Positions 23,923 through 31,769 of a stretch of DNA of 64,000 bases are shown here, one piece after another (within the stretch, counting starts at the first letter, position 1; every line of letters starts with the position of its first letter). Made by a program: the position numbers and the translations under genes. The DNA comes from Synechococcus sp. Cruz-7E5 (GTDB lineage Bacteria; Cyanobacteriota; Cyanobacteriia; PCC-6307; Cyanobiaceae), in the NCBI RefSeq assembly GCF_024345995.1, contig NZ_JAGQCE010000006.1, positions 99,308-163,307 of the forward strand. The letters are read 5' to 3'. The notes beneath the pieces were generated by a model. It was given only the letters and a program-made list of their open reading frames with translations, made no database searches and was not told the origin of the DNA.

Positions 23923-24978
23923 GGAACTTTCGATCTGCTCCACGGCCCACTGGGCGGAGGCCGGTGCCAGCAGCACACCATTGCGGTAGTGACCACTCAG
24001 CAGCAGCAGTCCATGCTCCAGATGCTCCAGCAGCGGGGCTGGCCTGCCGAGGGGCCTGGCGCGCAGGCCCTGCCAGCGGCGGATCACTGTCGCCTCCCGC
24101 AGCCAGTCGCAGCCCAGGGCCCTGCTGGTGAGCTGTCGCATCGGCCCCAGCAGCTCCGGGTCGGCCTGATCCCCCGGCTCCAGGGTTGCCCCCAGCCAGA
24201 GACCCCCGCCTGGTCGCGGTACCAGGTTGAGCCCTTGCCAGACCACTGGGCAGGGCCAGCGGATCGCTGTGCTGGTCGCCAGCTCCAGGCACTGGCCCAG
24301 CACGGGCTGCAGCGGTCGCTGGTGTCCCAGGGGGGCCAGAAGCCCTTCGCTGGCCAGGCCCGCTGCCACCACCACCCAGTCGGCCTCGATGGCCTGCGCG
24401 GCTGAGTGGCCGTGCACCTTCCAGCCTGCCGGCTGCCGCTCCAGCCCCACCACCCGGTCGCTGAGCAGCTCCAGGCCCTGCCGCAGGCCATCACGGCGAA
24501 ACGCGTCCATGGCGGCCAGGGGATCCAGCTGTCCGTCCTGGGCGGAGTGGAGGCCACCCACGTTGTTATTGGTTTCAGCCAGACTCAGACCCAGCTCCTG
24601 CAGCCGAGATGGCTCCCACCAGCTCAGGGGCAGACCGAGGGCCTGGCGTTCCTGCAGCAGCTGGCGCAGCCGTTTGACGTCGCCGATGTCCTGCGGCAGC
24701 AGAAGCAGGCCGGCCTGGAAGGGGATCGGCCAGCCACGCCCGCTCAGCTGCTGGCGCCACTCAGTCCAGAGGCTCAGGGAGATCTGGCGCAGGTGCCAGG
24801 CGCGGCCCCTGCTGCGCTGGAACACCTGGGCCATCAACACCCCCAGGGCCGCGGCACTGCCGTTGCCGCAATCCTGCGGATCAGGCCCATGGCCATCGGG
24901 TGCGATCAGCCGCACCCGATGGCCGCGGCCCTGAAGCAGCCAGGCCGTGGCCAGGGCGACGATGCCGGCGCCTATCAC
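23908..24978 (-). CDS. FAD-dependent amino-acid oxidoreductase (glycine/D-amino acid oxidase type)
   Basis: At least 356 residues. The FAD motif VIGAGIVALATAWLLQGRGHRV is at the very start. Family landmarks include NGSAAALGVLMAQVFQRSRGRAWHLRQ, WVVVAAGLASEGLLAPLG (second FAD strand), PVLGQCLELA, and C-terminal GLRARPLGRPAPLLEHLEHGLLLLSGHYRNGVLLAPA. It resembles ThiO/DadA-type deaminating oxidases; substrate unknown. Starting at GTG 24978 cuts the first beta strand short: the frame continues upstream through RSVAVIGAGI into the psbQ stop, so the true start may lie upstream, at a rare codon, with an overlap. Confidence 0.78.
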   Translation of the reverse strand: MIGAGIVALATAWLLQGRGHRVRLIAPDGHGPDPQDCGNGSAAALGVLMAQVFQRSRGRAWHLRQISLSLWTEWRQQLSGRGWPIPFQAGLLLLPQDIGDVKRLRQLLQERQALGLPLSWWEPSRLQELGLSLAETNNNVGGLHSAQDGQLDPLAAMDAFRRDGLRQGLELLSDRVVGLERQPAGWKVHGHSAAQAIEADWVVVAAGLASEGLLAPLGHQRPLQPVLGQCLELATSTAIRWPCPVVWQGLNLVPRPGGGLWLGATLEPGDQADPELLGPMRQLTSRALGCDWLREATVIRRWQGLRARPLGRPAPLLEHLEHGLLLLSGHYRNGVLLAPASAQWAVEQIESSLTCC

Positions 24979-25028
24979 CGCGACCGAGCGAGGCTCGGCC
25001 GGACGCTCAGGATGTGCTGGGGAAGCGC

Positions 25029-25526
25029 TCAGGCTGCGGAGCCGCTGGGCAGCGCAGCGGCGGGGAGCACTTCGGCGTAGGAACCGAAGCCCCTGGCCAC
25101 CTTGATATAGCCCTTACGCAGCCGTTCTCCGTCCTGGAGGCGCGCGGCCTCATCGAGCTCGGCCAGAGCGCTCTTGAGCTGTTTGGCCCTGGCGGTGGCT
25201 TCGGCGCGGTCGGCGGGCAGAAGGCGCTGGTTGATATAAAGCATTTCTCGGCCCACTTCCTGCATGGGGCCGTGGATCAGATTGCGGGTGAACACCCAGT
25301 TCCTGTCGTTCACCAGTGAGGCCAGCTCGGGCAGCCGGTCCTTGGCTGCCAGGAATCCCTCGGCCTGCCGCTGGATGATCGCCAGATCGGCTGGACTGAT
25401 GCTTGGGGCTTTCTTGGCCTGGCCGCCATCGCAGGCAACCAATCCGAAGCTGAGCACCACGGCGAGGGCCAGGAGGCCCATCTGCCTCAGCGCTTGACGA
25501 AGGGTGGAAACCAGCTGAACGGCCAT
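25029..25526 (-). CDS. psbQ: photosystem II lipoprotein PsbQ (CyanoQ)
   Basis: Encodes 165 residues from ATG 25526; a GTG three codons upstream is possible. A signal peptide with a lipobox (VLSFGLVACDGG) indicates lipid anchoring on the lumenal side of the thylakoid. The mature part is a four-helix bundle with the family core WVFTRNLIHGPMQEVGREML, then INQRLLPADRAEATARAKQL and the C-terminal GFGSYAEVLP. In cyanobacteria PsbQ stabilises the oxygen-evolving side of photosystem II. It is followed closely by the FAD oxidoreductase and divergent from purU. Confidence 0.9.
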   Translation of the reverse strand: MAVQLVSTLRQALRQMGLLALAVVLSFGLVACDGGQAKKAPSISPADLAIIQRQAEGFLAAKDRLPELASLVNDRNWVFTRNLIHGPMQEVGREMLYINQRLLPADRAEATARAKQLKSALAELDEAARLQDGERLRKGYIKVARGFGSYAEVLPAAALPSGSAA

Positions 25527-25642
25527 GGTGAGCACCGAAGTCAGGCGCGACTGTACGTCGCACCGGCATGGCTATCTGCCTTGCTGGCGACTGGCCTGGA
25601 GAGCGCCGGGCACAATGCCCTTCGAGACAGGCCCTGGTACCG

Positions 25643-26497
25643 ATGAGCGTGCCCACAGCAATCCTGCAGGTGATCTGCCCCGACCGTCCGGGTCTGGTCA
25701 GTGAGCTCTCCGGCTGGGTGGCGGCCAACGGTGGCAACATCCGCCATGCCGATCACCACACCGACGCCGGCGCTGGGCTGTTCCTCAGCCGGATCGAGTG
25801 GCAGCTGGAGGGTTTCGGACTGCCGCGGGAGGCGGTGGCGCCGGCGGTGACGGCCCTGGCGGAGCGGCTCGGTGGTGACGGCCAGGTCCATTTCTCCGAT
25901 GCCGCAGCACGGGTCGCGATCTTCGTGAGCAAACAGGATCATTGTCTGGTGGATCTGCTCTGGCGCACCCGGGCAGGGGAGTTGCCGATGCAGGTGCCGC
26001 TGGTGATCTCCAATCACTCAGATCTGCAGTCCCTGGCCGAGGATTTCGGCGCACGCTTCGTCCATCTGCCGGTGCTGCCCGACTCCAAGCAGGAGGCAGA
26101 GCGGGCGCAGTTGCAGTTGCTCGAAGACCACGGCATCGAGCTGGTGGTCCTGGCCAAGTACATGCAGGTACTCAGCCCCGACTTTCTGTCCCGCTTTCCC
26201 ACGGTTATCAACATCCACCATTCCTTCCTGCCGGCCTTCAAGGGCGCTCAGCCCTATCACCGGGCCTGGGAGCGGGGCGTGAAGCTGATCGGAGCCACGG
26301 CCCACTACGTGACCGAAGATCTAGACGGCGGTCCGATCATCGAGCAGGCCACCGTGCCCGTCAGTCACCGGGATGACGTGGAGGACCTGATCCGCAAGGG
26401 CCGTGACATGGAGCGGCTGGCCCTTGCCCGGGCCCTGCGGCTGCACCTGCGCCGCCAGGTGATGGTCTACCGAGGTCGCACCGCCGTGTTCTCGTGA
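25643..26497 (+). CDS. purU: formyltetrahydrofolate deformylase
   Basis: Hydrolyses 10-formyl-tetrahydrofolate to formate and tetrahydrofolate. Encodes 284 residues from ATG 25643. An N-terminal ACT domain (AILQVICPDRPGLVSELSGWV, about 5-80) precedes a formyltransferase-like hydrolase domain with VAIFVSKQDHCLVDLLWR, VISNHSDLQSLAEDFG, and the catalytic region FPTVINIHHSFLPAFKGAQP, then GATAHYVTEDLDGGPIIEQ. Catalytic Asn/His/Asp are present. It overlaps the next gene by 4 bases. Its product formate is the substrate of PurT, also encoded in this window. Confidence 0.95.
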   Translation: MSVPTAILQVICPDRPGLVSELSGWVAANGGNIRHADHHTDAGAGLFLSRIEWQLEGFGLPREAVAPAVTALAERLGGDGQVHFSDAAARVAIFVSKQDHCLVDLLWRTRAGELPMQVPLVISNHSDLQSLAEDFGARFVHLPVLPDSKQEAERAQLQLLEDHGIELVVLAKYMQVLSPDFLSRFPTVINIHHSFLPAFKGAQPYHRAWERGVKLIGATAHYVTEDLDGGPIIEQATVPVSHRDDVEDLIRKGRDMERLALARALRLHLRRQVMVYRGRTAVFS

Positions 26498-27774
26498 GGC
26501 AGGAGTGGCTGCGGCGCCTTGATGCGACCAGGCCCGAGGGCACCTCGCCCCTGGGCTGGCGTTGTTTTCAGCTGGGCTTGCTTTTGCTGGCCAGTTCAGC
26601 CCTGCTGGCCGGAGTCCTCTTGCTGGTGGCGCTGATCCTTGGTTGCCGCCAGCGCCTGCCCTGGTGGCGGGATCGGGTCAATCAGGTGCTGCTGCTGGTG
26701 TCAGCTCTGATGGTGCTGGGCTGTTTCACCGCCTCCAGCGGCTGGCTGGCCTGGGTGGGCCTGGGCAACTGGCTGCCCTTCTTCTGGGCGTTCTGGGGGT
26801 TTCAGCCCTACCTGGCCTCGGCCCCGGCCCGCCGGCGGCTGGCCCTCTGGCTGGTGGCCGGCACCGTGCCGGTGATCGTCACCGGCCTCGGACAAATCGT
26901 CTGGGGGTGGAGCGGGCCGTTTCAGACCCTGGGGGGAGCGATCATCTGGCACCTCAATGCCGGTGGCAATCCGCCCGGGCGCCTGGCCGGTCTGTTCGAC
27001 TACGCCAACATCGCCGGAGCCTGGCTGGCCCTGGCCTGGCCCTTCGCCCTGGCGGCCCTGCTGCAGCGCCCTCAACCGTGGCCGAAGCGCTTGCCGGCCT
27101 TGCTGATCACGGTGGGCCTGGTGGCCGCCATCGCTCTCACCGACTCCCGCAACGCCTGGGGGGCCCTGGTGCTGGCGCTCCCCCTGGTGGCGGGTCCGGC
27201 CCGCTGGATCTGGCTCTTGCCCCTGCTGCTGCTGCTGCTGATCCCCGTGGGCCTGGCCAGCCTGCCAGGGGTACCACTGGTGTTGCAGCAACCCGCCCGC
27301 GCCCTGGTTCCCGCTGTGATCTGGGAGCGGCTGAGCGATCTGGAATTCGCCGGGCGCCGGCCCCTGGCCATCACCCGGGTCAGCCAGTGGGGGGTGGCCC
27401 TGCAGCTGGTGGCGGAACGTCCCTGGCTCGGCTGGGGCGCTGCCGCCTTCAGCGTGATCTACCCCCTGCGCACCGCGGGCATCTGGCATGGCCATCCCCA
27501 CAATCTGCCGATCGACCTGGCGGTCAGCCATGGGGCCCTGGTGGCGGTGCTGCTCGTGGGCCTGGTGCTGGCGCTGCAGATTCAGGCGGCCCGCCGGGGC
27601 ATGGCCAGCGGGGCCCTGTTCGATCGGGCCTGGTGGGCGGCCTTCCTGGTGCTGATGGCGCTCCACGCCACCGATATTCCGCTCTATGACAGCCGCATCA
27701 ACATTGCCGGCTGGGTGCTGCTCTGCGGCCTGCGCGCCTACTCCCTCAGCCCGGAGCCGCGCAGGCGGTTCTGA
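26494..27774 (+). CDS. O-antigen ligase-like (Wzy_C) membrane protein
   Basis: Encodes 426 residues from GTG 26494, overlapping the purU stop (GTGA), so translation is probably coupled. About ten to twelve hydrophobic helices. The Wzy_C-type features are GLFDYANIAGAWLALAWP, an IALTDSRNAWGALVLALP strand, a periplasmic loop with RPLAITRVSQWGVALQLV, ERPWLGWGAAAFSVIYP, and HGHPHNLPIDLAVSHG containing the conserved histidines. The family joins or polymerises surface glycans. Similar proteins in cyanobacteria are sometimes annotated as bicarbonate transporter-like; a glycan role is inferred. Confidence 0.82.
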   Translation: MRQEWLRRLDATRPEGTSPLGWRCFQLGLLLLASSALLAGVLLLVALILGCRQRLPWWRDRVNQVLLLVSALMVLGCFTASSGWLAWVGLGNWLPFFWAFWGFQPYLASAPARRRLALWLVAGTVPVIVTGLGQIVWGWSGPFQTLGGAIIWHLNAGGNPPGRLAGLFDYANIAGAWLALAWPFALAALLQRPQPWPKRLPALLITVGLVAAIALTDSRNAWGALVLALPLVAGPARWIWLLPLLLLLLIPVGLASLPGVPLVLQQPARALVPAVIWERLSDLEFAGRRPLAITRVSQWGVALQLVAERPWLGWGAAAFSVIYPLRTAGIWHGHPHNLPIDLAVSHGALVAVLLVGLVLALQIQAARRGMASGALFDRAWWAAFLVLMALHATDIPLYDSRINIAGWVLLCGLRAYSLSPEPRRRF

Positions 27775-29425
27775 CGCTGGCTGCCGCGAGGGCCTCCTGC
27801 CTGTGACGGGCCAGGGTGGTCTTGGGCAGGGGGCCCTCCAGGTGCTCCCAGGGCAGCACCCGTTCCGTGTCCCAGAGACCATGGATTGTGTCCTGCCAGG
27901 GCGGGAGCGGGGGCAGGGTTCCCTCAGGTTGCTCGCTCACGCTGCGGTAGGCGGCCTTCCATCCCCCCTGGCTGCCGTGGCGGCCCCGCACGGCGGCGAT
28001 CACGGCGGCCAGGCGCCGGTCGCTGCGGGAGAGCAGCGCCTGGATCACGCTCCAGCCGTAGCTCTCGGGCCGTAAGTCGATGCCCTTGGGCTGCAGGCGG
28101 CGCGCCAGCCGTTTCAGGCGCTTCTCCGCTTCGGGCCGCACCGGTTCCCACTGGAACGGGGTGTGGGCCTTTGGCACGAAGCTGCTTACCCCCAGGCTCA
28201 GGCGCAGGCCGGGGGTGGCCTTCTTCAAAGCCAGAAGCAGATCGGCGGTGGCTTCGATGTCATCGTCGTCTTCGGTTGGAAGGCCGGCCATCCCGTAGAG
28301 CTTCAGGCCGCTGAGCCCGCCCTCCTTGGCGTAGCGGGCCGCCGCGAAGATCTCCTCGGTGGCCAGCTTCTTGTTCACCACCTGCCGCATCCGTTCGCTG
28401 CCGCTCTCGATCGCAATCGTGAGCGACTTGCTGCCCCGTTTGGCCAGGATCTGCCCCAGCTGCGGCGTCACCGTGGCGGCCCGCACCGAGCTCACGCTCA
28501 CCCGGGTGTCATCGAAGCGGTCCTGGTCGAGCCAGCTCAGCAGGTCGGCGAACTGGGGGTGCTGGGTGACCGAGGCCCCAAGCAGGCCCAGCCGGCGGGT
28601 GGCCCCCAGGCCCGCTTCGACCGCGGGGATCAGGCCGTCTTCGAGTGACGGGGTGCGGAAGGGCAGGGTGAGGTAGCTGGCCAGGCAGAAGCGGCAGAGC
28701 TCGGGGCAGCTGCGCACCACCTCCACCATGTGGATCGAGGGCCAGGCCGCCTCGGGGGTGATCACCATCGAGTGGCTGAGGGTGTTGCCCCGCCAGGTCT
28801 GCTTGGCCACGGTCGCCGGGATGTCCGCCTCGATCGGCTCCACTGCCAGCAGGGTTCCGGCGCTGTCGTAGCGGGGGGCGTAGAGCGCTGGCACATACAC
28901 CCCCGGCACCCGGGCCAGAGCGCGCAGCCGCTCGGCCCTCGGGGCCTGCCGGTGGGCGATCACCGCCTCCACGAAGTCGGGCAGCAACTGTTCGCCATCG
29001 CCAAGCAGCACGGCGTCGAAGAAGGGGGCCAGGGGCTCGGGGTTGGCGGTGAGCACCGGCCCGCCCCCGAAGACGATCGGATCGTCCTCGCCCCGCTGCC
29101 GGCTCCAGAGCGGAATGCCTTGCTGCTCCAGCAGGTCCAGCAGCACCGGGCCATCCAGTTCCCAGCTGAGCGAGAGACCGAAGAGGTCGCAGTGGCGGTG
29201 GGGGGGGTCGCCGCGGTCGGTGAACAGCCGCCGCACATCCAGGTCGGTCCGCCGTGCCAGGGTCGCCCAGACCACCTGATAACCCAGGCTGGTGATGCCC
29301 ACGGAATAGGTGCTGGGGAAGGCCAGCACGGTGCGCAGTGCATGGGCGGCCGGTTGGGCCGGCTCGAACAGCAGGGTCTCCTGGTCCAGGGAAAGGTCTT
29401 CGGCGCAGTGAACCCAGGCTGTCAC
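27746..29425 (-). CDS. B12-binding-type radical SAM protein
   Basis: Encodes 559 residues from GTG 29425. The N-terminal part (about 1-200) resembles a cobalamin-binding-type domain (FPSTYSVGITSLGYQVVWATL, VFGGGPVLTANPEPLAPF, FDAVLLGDGEQLLPDFV). The radical SAM core follows, with the CxxxCxxC cluster site RSCPELCRFC (C240, C244, C247), VSVSSVRAATVTPQLG, and the IAIESGSERMRQVVNKK strand; GLKLYGMAGLPTEDDDD is the usual SAM-contacting region. Substrate unknown. Its 3' end overlaps the 3' end of the O-antigen-ligase gene by 29 bases (convergent). A decayed partial copy of the N-terminal region is at 30055-30250. Confidence 0.88.
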   Translation of the reverse strand: MTAWVHCAEDLSLDQETLLFEPAQPAAHALRTVLAFPSTYSVGITSLGYQVVWATLARRTDLDVRRLFTDRGDPPHRHCDLFGLSLSWELDGPVLLDLLEQQGIPLWSRQRGEDDPIVFGGGPVLTANPEPLAPFFDAVLLGDGEQLLPDFVEAVIAHRQAPRAERLRALARVPGVYVPALYAPRYDSAGTLLAVEPIEADIPATVAKQTWRGNTLSHSMVITPEAAWPSIHMVEVVRSCPELCRFCLASYLTLPFRTPSLEDGLIPAVEAGLGATRRLGLLGASVTQHPQFADLLSWLDQDRFDDTRVSVSSVRAATVTPQLGQILAKRGSKSLTIAIESGSERMRQVVNKKLATEEIFAAARYAKEGGLSGLKLYGMAGLPTEDDDDIEATADLLLALKKATPGLRLSLGVSSFVPKAHTPFQWEPVRPEAEKRLKRLARRLQPKGIDLRPESYGWSVIQALLSRSDRRLAAVIAAVRGRHGSQGGWKAAYRSVSEQPEGTLPPLPPWQDTIHGLWDTERVLPWEHLEGPLPKTTLARHRQEALAAASVRTACAAPG

Positions 29426-29483
29426 CCTCTGGGACTGGCCGTTGCTCCTGCCGGCGGCCGGCTGGTGGGGTGGAGACGTCTGC

Positions 29484-29933
29484 TCAGTTGGTCTTGAGCC
29501 CGTTCAGCAGGCTCATCAGGCCTGAGATGGCCGCACTGCCGCTCTCGGCGGTGGGGGGGGTGGCACCGCCGAAGGTGCTGATCACCTGTTGGGCGGCGGC
29601 TTCGATCGCGGGCCACTTGTCGCCGGCCAGGGGCTGGATCAGGGGCCCCACCTTTTTGAACACCCCCTCGAACCCGCCCATGGTGGCCATGGCGCCCTGG
29701 AGGTCACCGGCCTTGATCTGGCTCTGGCCCTTGTTGAGGATGTCCATCAGGGGAGCGAGTGCCGGGGTCACGGCGGTTCTGGCGGCATCACCGGCTGCTT
29801 GCTTGGCCGCATCCCCCATACCGTCCCCTGCCTGCTTCATGCCCTCCTTGGCGCCCTGGCAGCTGGTGAGCAGCAGCGAGGCCAGAATCACCCCGCCCCA
29901 GGCGGAACGGGTCCAGAGGCGTGTCGCGTTCAT
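29484..29933 (-). CDS. hypothetical lipoprotein
   Basis: Encodes 149 residues from ATG 29933 (MNATRLWTRSAWGGVILASL). A lipoprotein signal peptide ends in LLLTSCQG. The mature protein begins with a glycine/alanine/lysine-rich amphipathic stretch (AKEGMKQAGDGMGDAAKQAAGD), then a helical domain (LAPLMDILNKGQSQIKAGDLQGAM, FEGVFKKVGPLIQPLAG, WPAIEAAAQQVISTF). No recognised family. It lies 58 bases upstream of the radical SAM gene on the same strand, so may be co-transcribed. Confidence 0.72.
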   Translation of the reverse strand: MNATRLWTRSAWGGVILASLLLTSCQGAKEGMKQAGDGMGDAAKQAAGDAARTAVTPALAPLMDILNKGQSQIKAGDLQGAMATMGGFEGVFKKVGPLIQPLAGDKWPAIEAAAQQVISTFGGATPPTAESGSAAISGLMSLLNGLKTN

Positions 29934-30853
29934 GGGGGGAGAGCTGACGGTCCTCAAGTTATGCAGCGAAATCGAACACTTCAGATGGCGCGGCAATTTG
30001 TAATCTGAACTACAGAAATCACGGTTCAGGCTCCGTTCGCCTCAGGGTTGCCGCTGGAACAGCGACTGGCGATCCAGCAACCGGGCCGGCATGAGGCTGG
30101 CCAGGCTGGCCCACCTCTACAGAAACCCCAGGCTGGTGATGCCCACCTCAACGGTGCTCGGAAATGCCAGCACCGCCTTCAGGGCATCTGCCGCCGGCAC
30201 GGGGGGTTTGAGCTGCAGGGTTTCCTGCTCCAGGGGTGGGAGTGCCGCTGGGTATGGGCACAGACAGGCTTGAGGGGCGGTGTGCGAAGCGACCGCAGGG
30301 GCTGGCGGTGATGCTCAAGCCGCTGTGTCGCTTCCTGTTGCATTTTGGCAAGGCGACGAACGGTTGGCTTTCAGCTCAGCTCAAGACTGGGCGGTTCGGA
30401 AGAAGGTCTGTTGAGACTTCATTGGGCAGATCGTGCATGCAGCTGGTGAGGTTGGGTAGTGGTCCTTGCTTACTCGGCTTTGCTTTAGTGTCAATCGTGA
30501 CGCGAGGTATTGCTTGGTCGCGAGAAGTCTTCAATGTTTTTCTTATGCTTGGGCTGAGCACTTGACTGAGCACTCGACTGAGGAGGTGTAGGAACTCCCT
30601 TCAACCAGCTCGCCGGTTCTCTCCTGCCCCTGATCTCCGGCAAAGACAGAGCAGGTTCCTGATTGCTGGCACCTTCAATCCTGATGCTTACAGCTTTAGT
30701 TTGATTGCTGCCGCTCCAGTCAACAGCTTCAGGCCGCGCAGCAGCTCGCCTATGTAGCCGTCGATGGAGTAACTGCCCGCATCCGGCTTTGGCTGGTTGA
30801 CGGAGTGCGCCATGTGACCGAAGACTTGGCAGGGCTGGAGCGGGTTGGTGACT
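29934..30853. other. gene-poor decayed gap
   Basis: About 920 bases without an intact gene, between the hypothetical lipoprotein and ExoD. It holds a pseudogene fragment of the radical SAM protein (30055-30250) and a short unrecognised open frame (30688-30855). The 30300-30600 stretch is visibly less GC-rich than the surroundings and has no coding-like frame; short direct repeats of GAGCACT/GAGCACTTGACT type occur around 30553-30580. No RNA gene was recognised. Confidence 0.6.
30055..30250 (-). pseudogene. remnant of a radical SAM paralogue (N-terminal part)
   Basis: Minus-strand translation gives LEQETLQLKPPVPAADALKA, then VLAFPSTVEVGITSLGF, followed at once by an in-frame TAG and a scrambled continuation (RWASLASLMPARLLDRQSLF). 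This aligns with residues 14-68 of the intact radical SAM protein at 27746-29425 (LDQETLLFEPAQPAAHALRT, VLAFPSTYSVGITSLGY). The divergence is too great for a recent duplication, so it is the stub of a paralogue rather than a fresh copy. No start codon or SAM cluster motif survives. Confidence 0.75.
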
Positions 30854-30855
30854 TC
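30688..30855 (-). pseudogene. unrecognised C-terminal fragment downstream of ExoD
   Basis: An open minus-strand frame ending at TAA 30688-30690, with protein-like sequence (VFGHMAHSVNQPKPDAGSYS, then IDGYIGELLRGLKLLTGAAA). Its 5' part runs into the end of the ExoD gene in another frame and has no start of its own. It looks like the tail of a lost gene, but I do not recognise the family, and it could be chance. Confidence 0.3.
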
Positions 30856-31591
30856 AGCGGCCCAGGGCCTCTTTGACGATGTCAACCAGGCTGGTTCCGC
30901 CGAACACAATCGCCAGCAGAATGGACGACGACAGAACAAAGCCGCAGACGCAGAGGACCAATCCACCGAGGCTGATGGCGCCGTCGTCATCCAGCAGGCC
31001 GAAACCTGTGACGAAGATGCCCATGGCCGGGAGGGTGTTGGTGCCGGGGATGGGGATCATCATCGAAATCGACATCAGGGCAATGGCCAGGCCAATGACA
31101 GTGCGGCCGACAACACTTGTGCACACCGGGGTCAGACGGGGGCGGGAAATGGACTCGATCCGCCGCAGCCAGGGCAGGCCCAGTTTCAGCACCCGGCGCA
31201 CCTGACCCACCTCGAATCCGTGCTTCCGCCAGCTGACTGGAAACCAGGGTTCCTCCCGCCCCAGCAGCAACTGCATCGCCAGCAGCAGCATGGCAATACC
31301 AAAGGGAACCGAATAACCCGGGGCGGGAATTGGTAGAGCCGATGGAAATGCCAGCAGCACAAAAAGAAAACCGAACGTGCGCTCACCGGCAAGGTCGAGC
31401 AGATCACTGAGGGTGACTTTGCGCCGCTGATCGGGCTGGGGAGGATCTAGAGGTGGTGCGGGGGCGGTTGTTGGGTCGTCCGCCTCGCCTGTCAGCCAAC
31501 GATCCTGGTCGAAGAAAAACTGTTCGAGTTCGCTGGAGAGGGTGGGCACAGAGCAATCGCGCTGGGGAAGGGGCTGAATCGAGGCAAGCAA
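30854..31591 (-). CDS. ExoD-family exopolysaccharide synthesis protein
   Basis: Encodes 245 residues from TTG 31591; a GTG at 31549 (PTLSSELEQF) is an equally good start. After a proline-rich region, the ExoD core runs VTLSDLLDLAGERTFGFLFV, then LLAFPSALPIPAPGYSVPFG, LLLGREEPWFPVSWRKHG and several membrane helices (VVGRTVIGLAIALMSISMMIPIPGT; GLVLCVCGFVLSSSILLAIV). The family is named from rhizobial exopolysaccharide mutants; its molecular function is not known. Confidence 0.85.
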   Translation of the reverse strand: MLASIQPLPQRDCSVPTLSSELEQFFFDQDRWLTGEADDPTTAPAPPLDPPQPDQRRKVTLSDLLDLAGERTFGFLFVLLAFPSALPIPAPGYSVPFGIAMLLLAMQLLLGREEPWFPVSWRKHGFEVGQVRRVLKLGLPWLRRIESISRPRLTPVCTSVVGRTVIGLAIALMSISMMIPIPGTNTLPAMGIFVTGFGLLDDDGAISLGGLVLCVCGFVLSSSILLAIVFGGTSLVDIVKEALGR

Positions 31592-31769
31592 CCCGGGCTG
31601 CAGATGTTCATGCGATCCGGATTGTGCGGTTCAAATGTGCGCGGGACGGCGCGAAACGCCACCGGCCGATCTTATGGCTTGCCGGGGAGTTGATCGTCAG
31701 GCTCGGTTGAGCCTCTTCTGACAGCAGCCATGCCTGGAGGATCCTGTGCAGGCGCCCGCTGCCTGCGGC

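Noticed and set aside
30236..30565. 109-codon plus-strand frame in the decayed gap
   Set aside because: No ribosome-binding site, no recognisable domain, composition changes midway; treated as chance.
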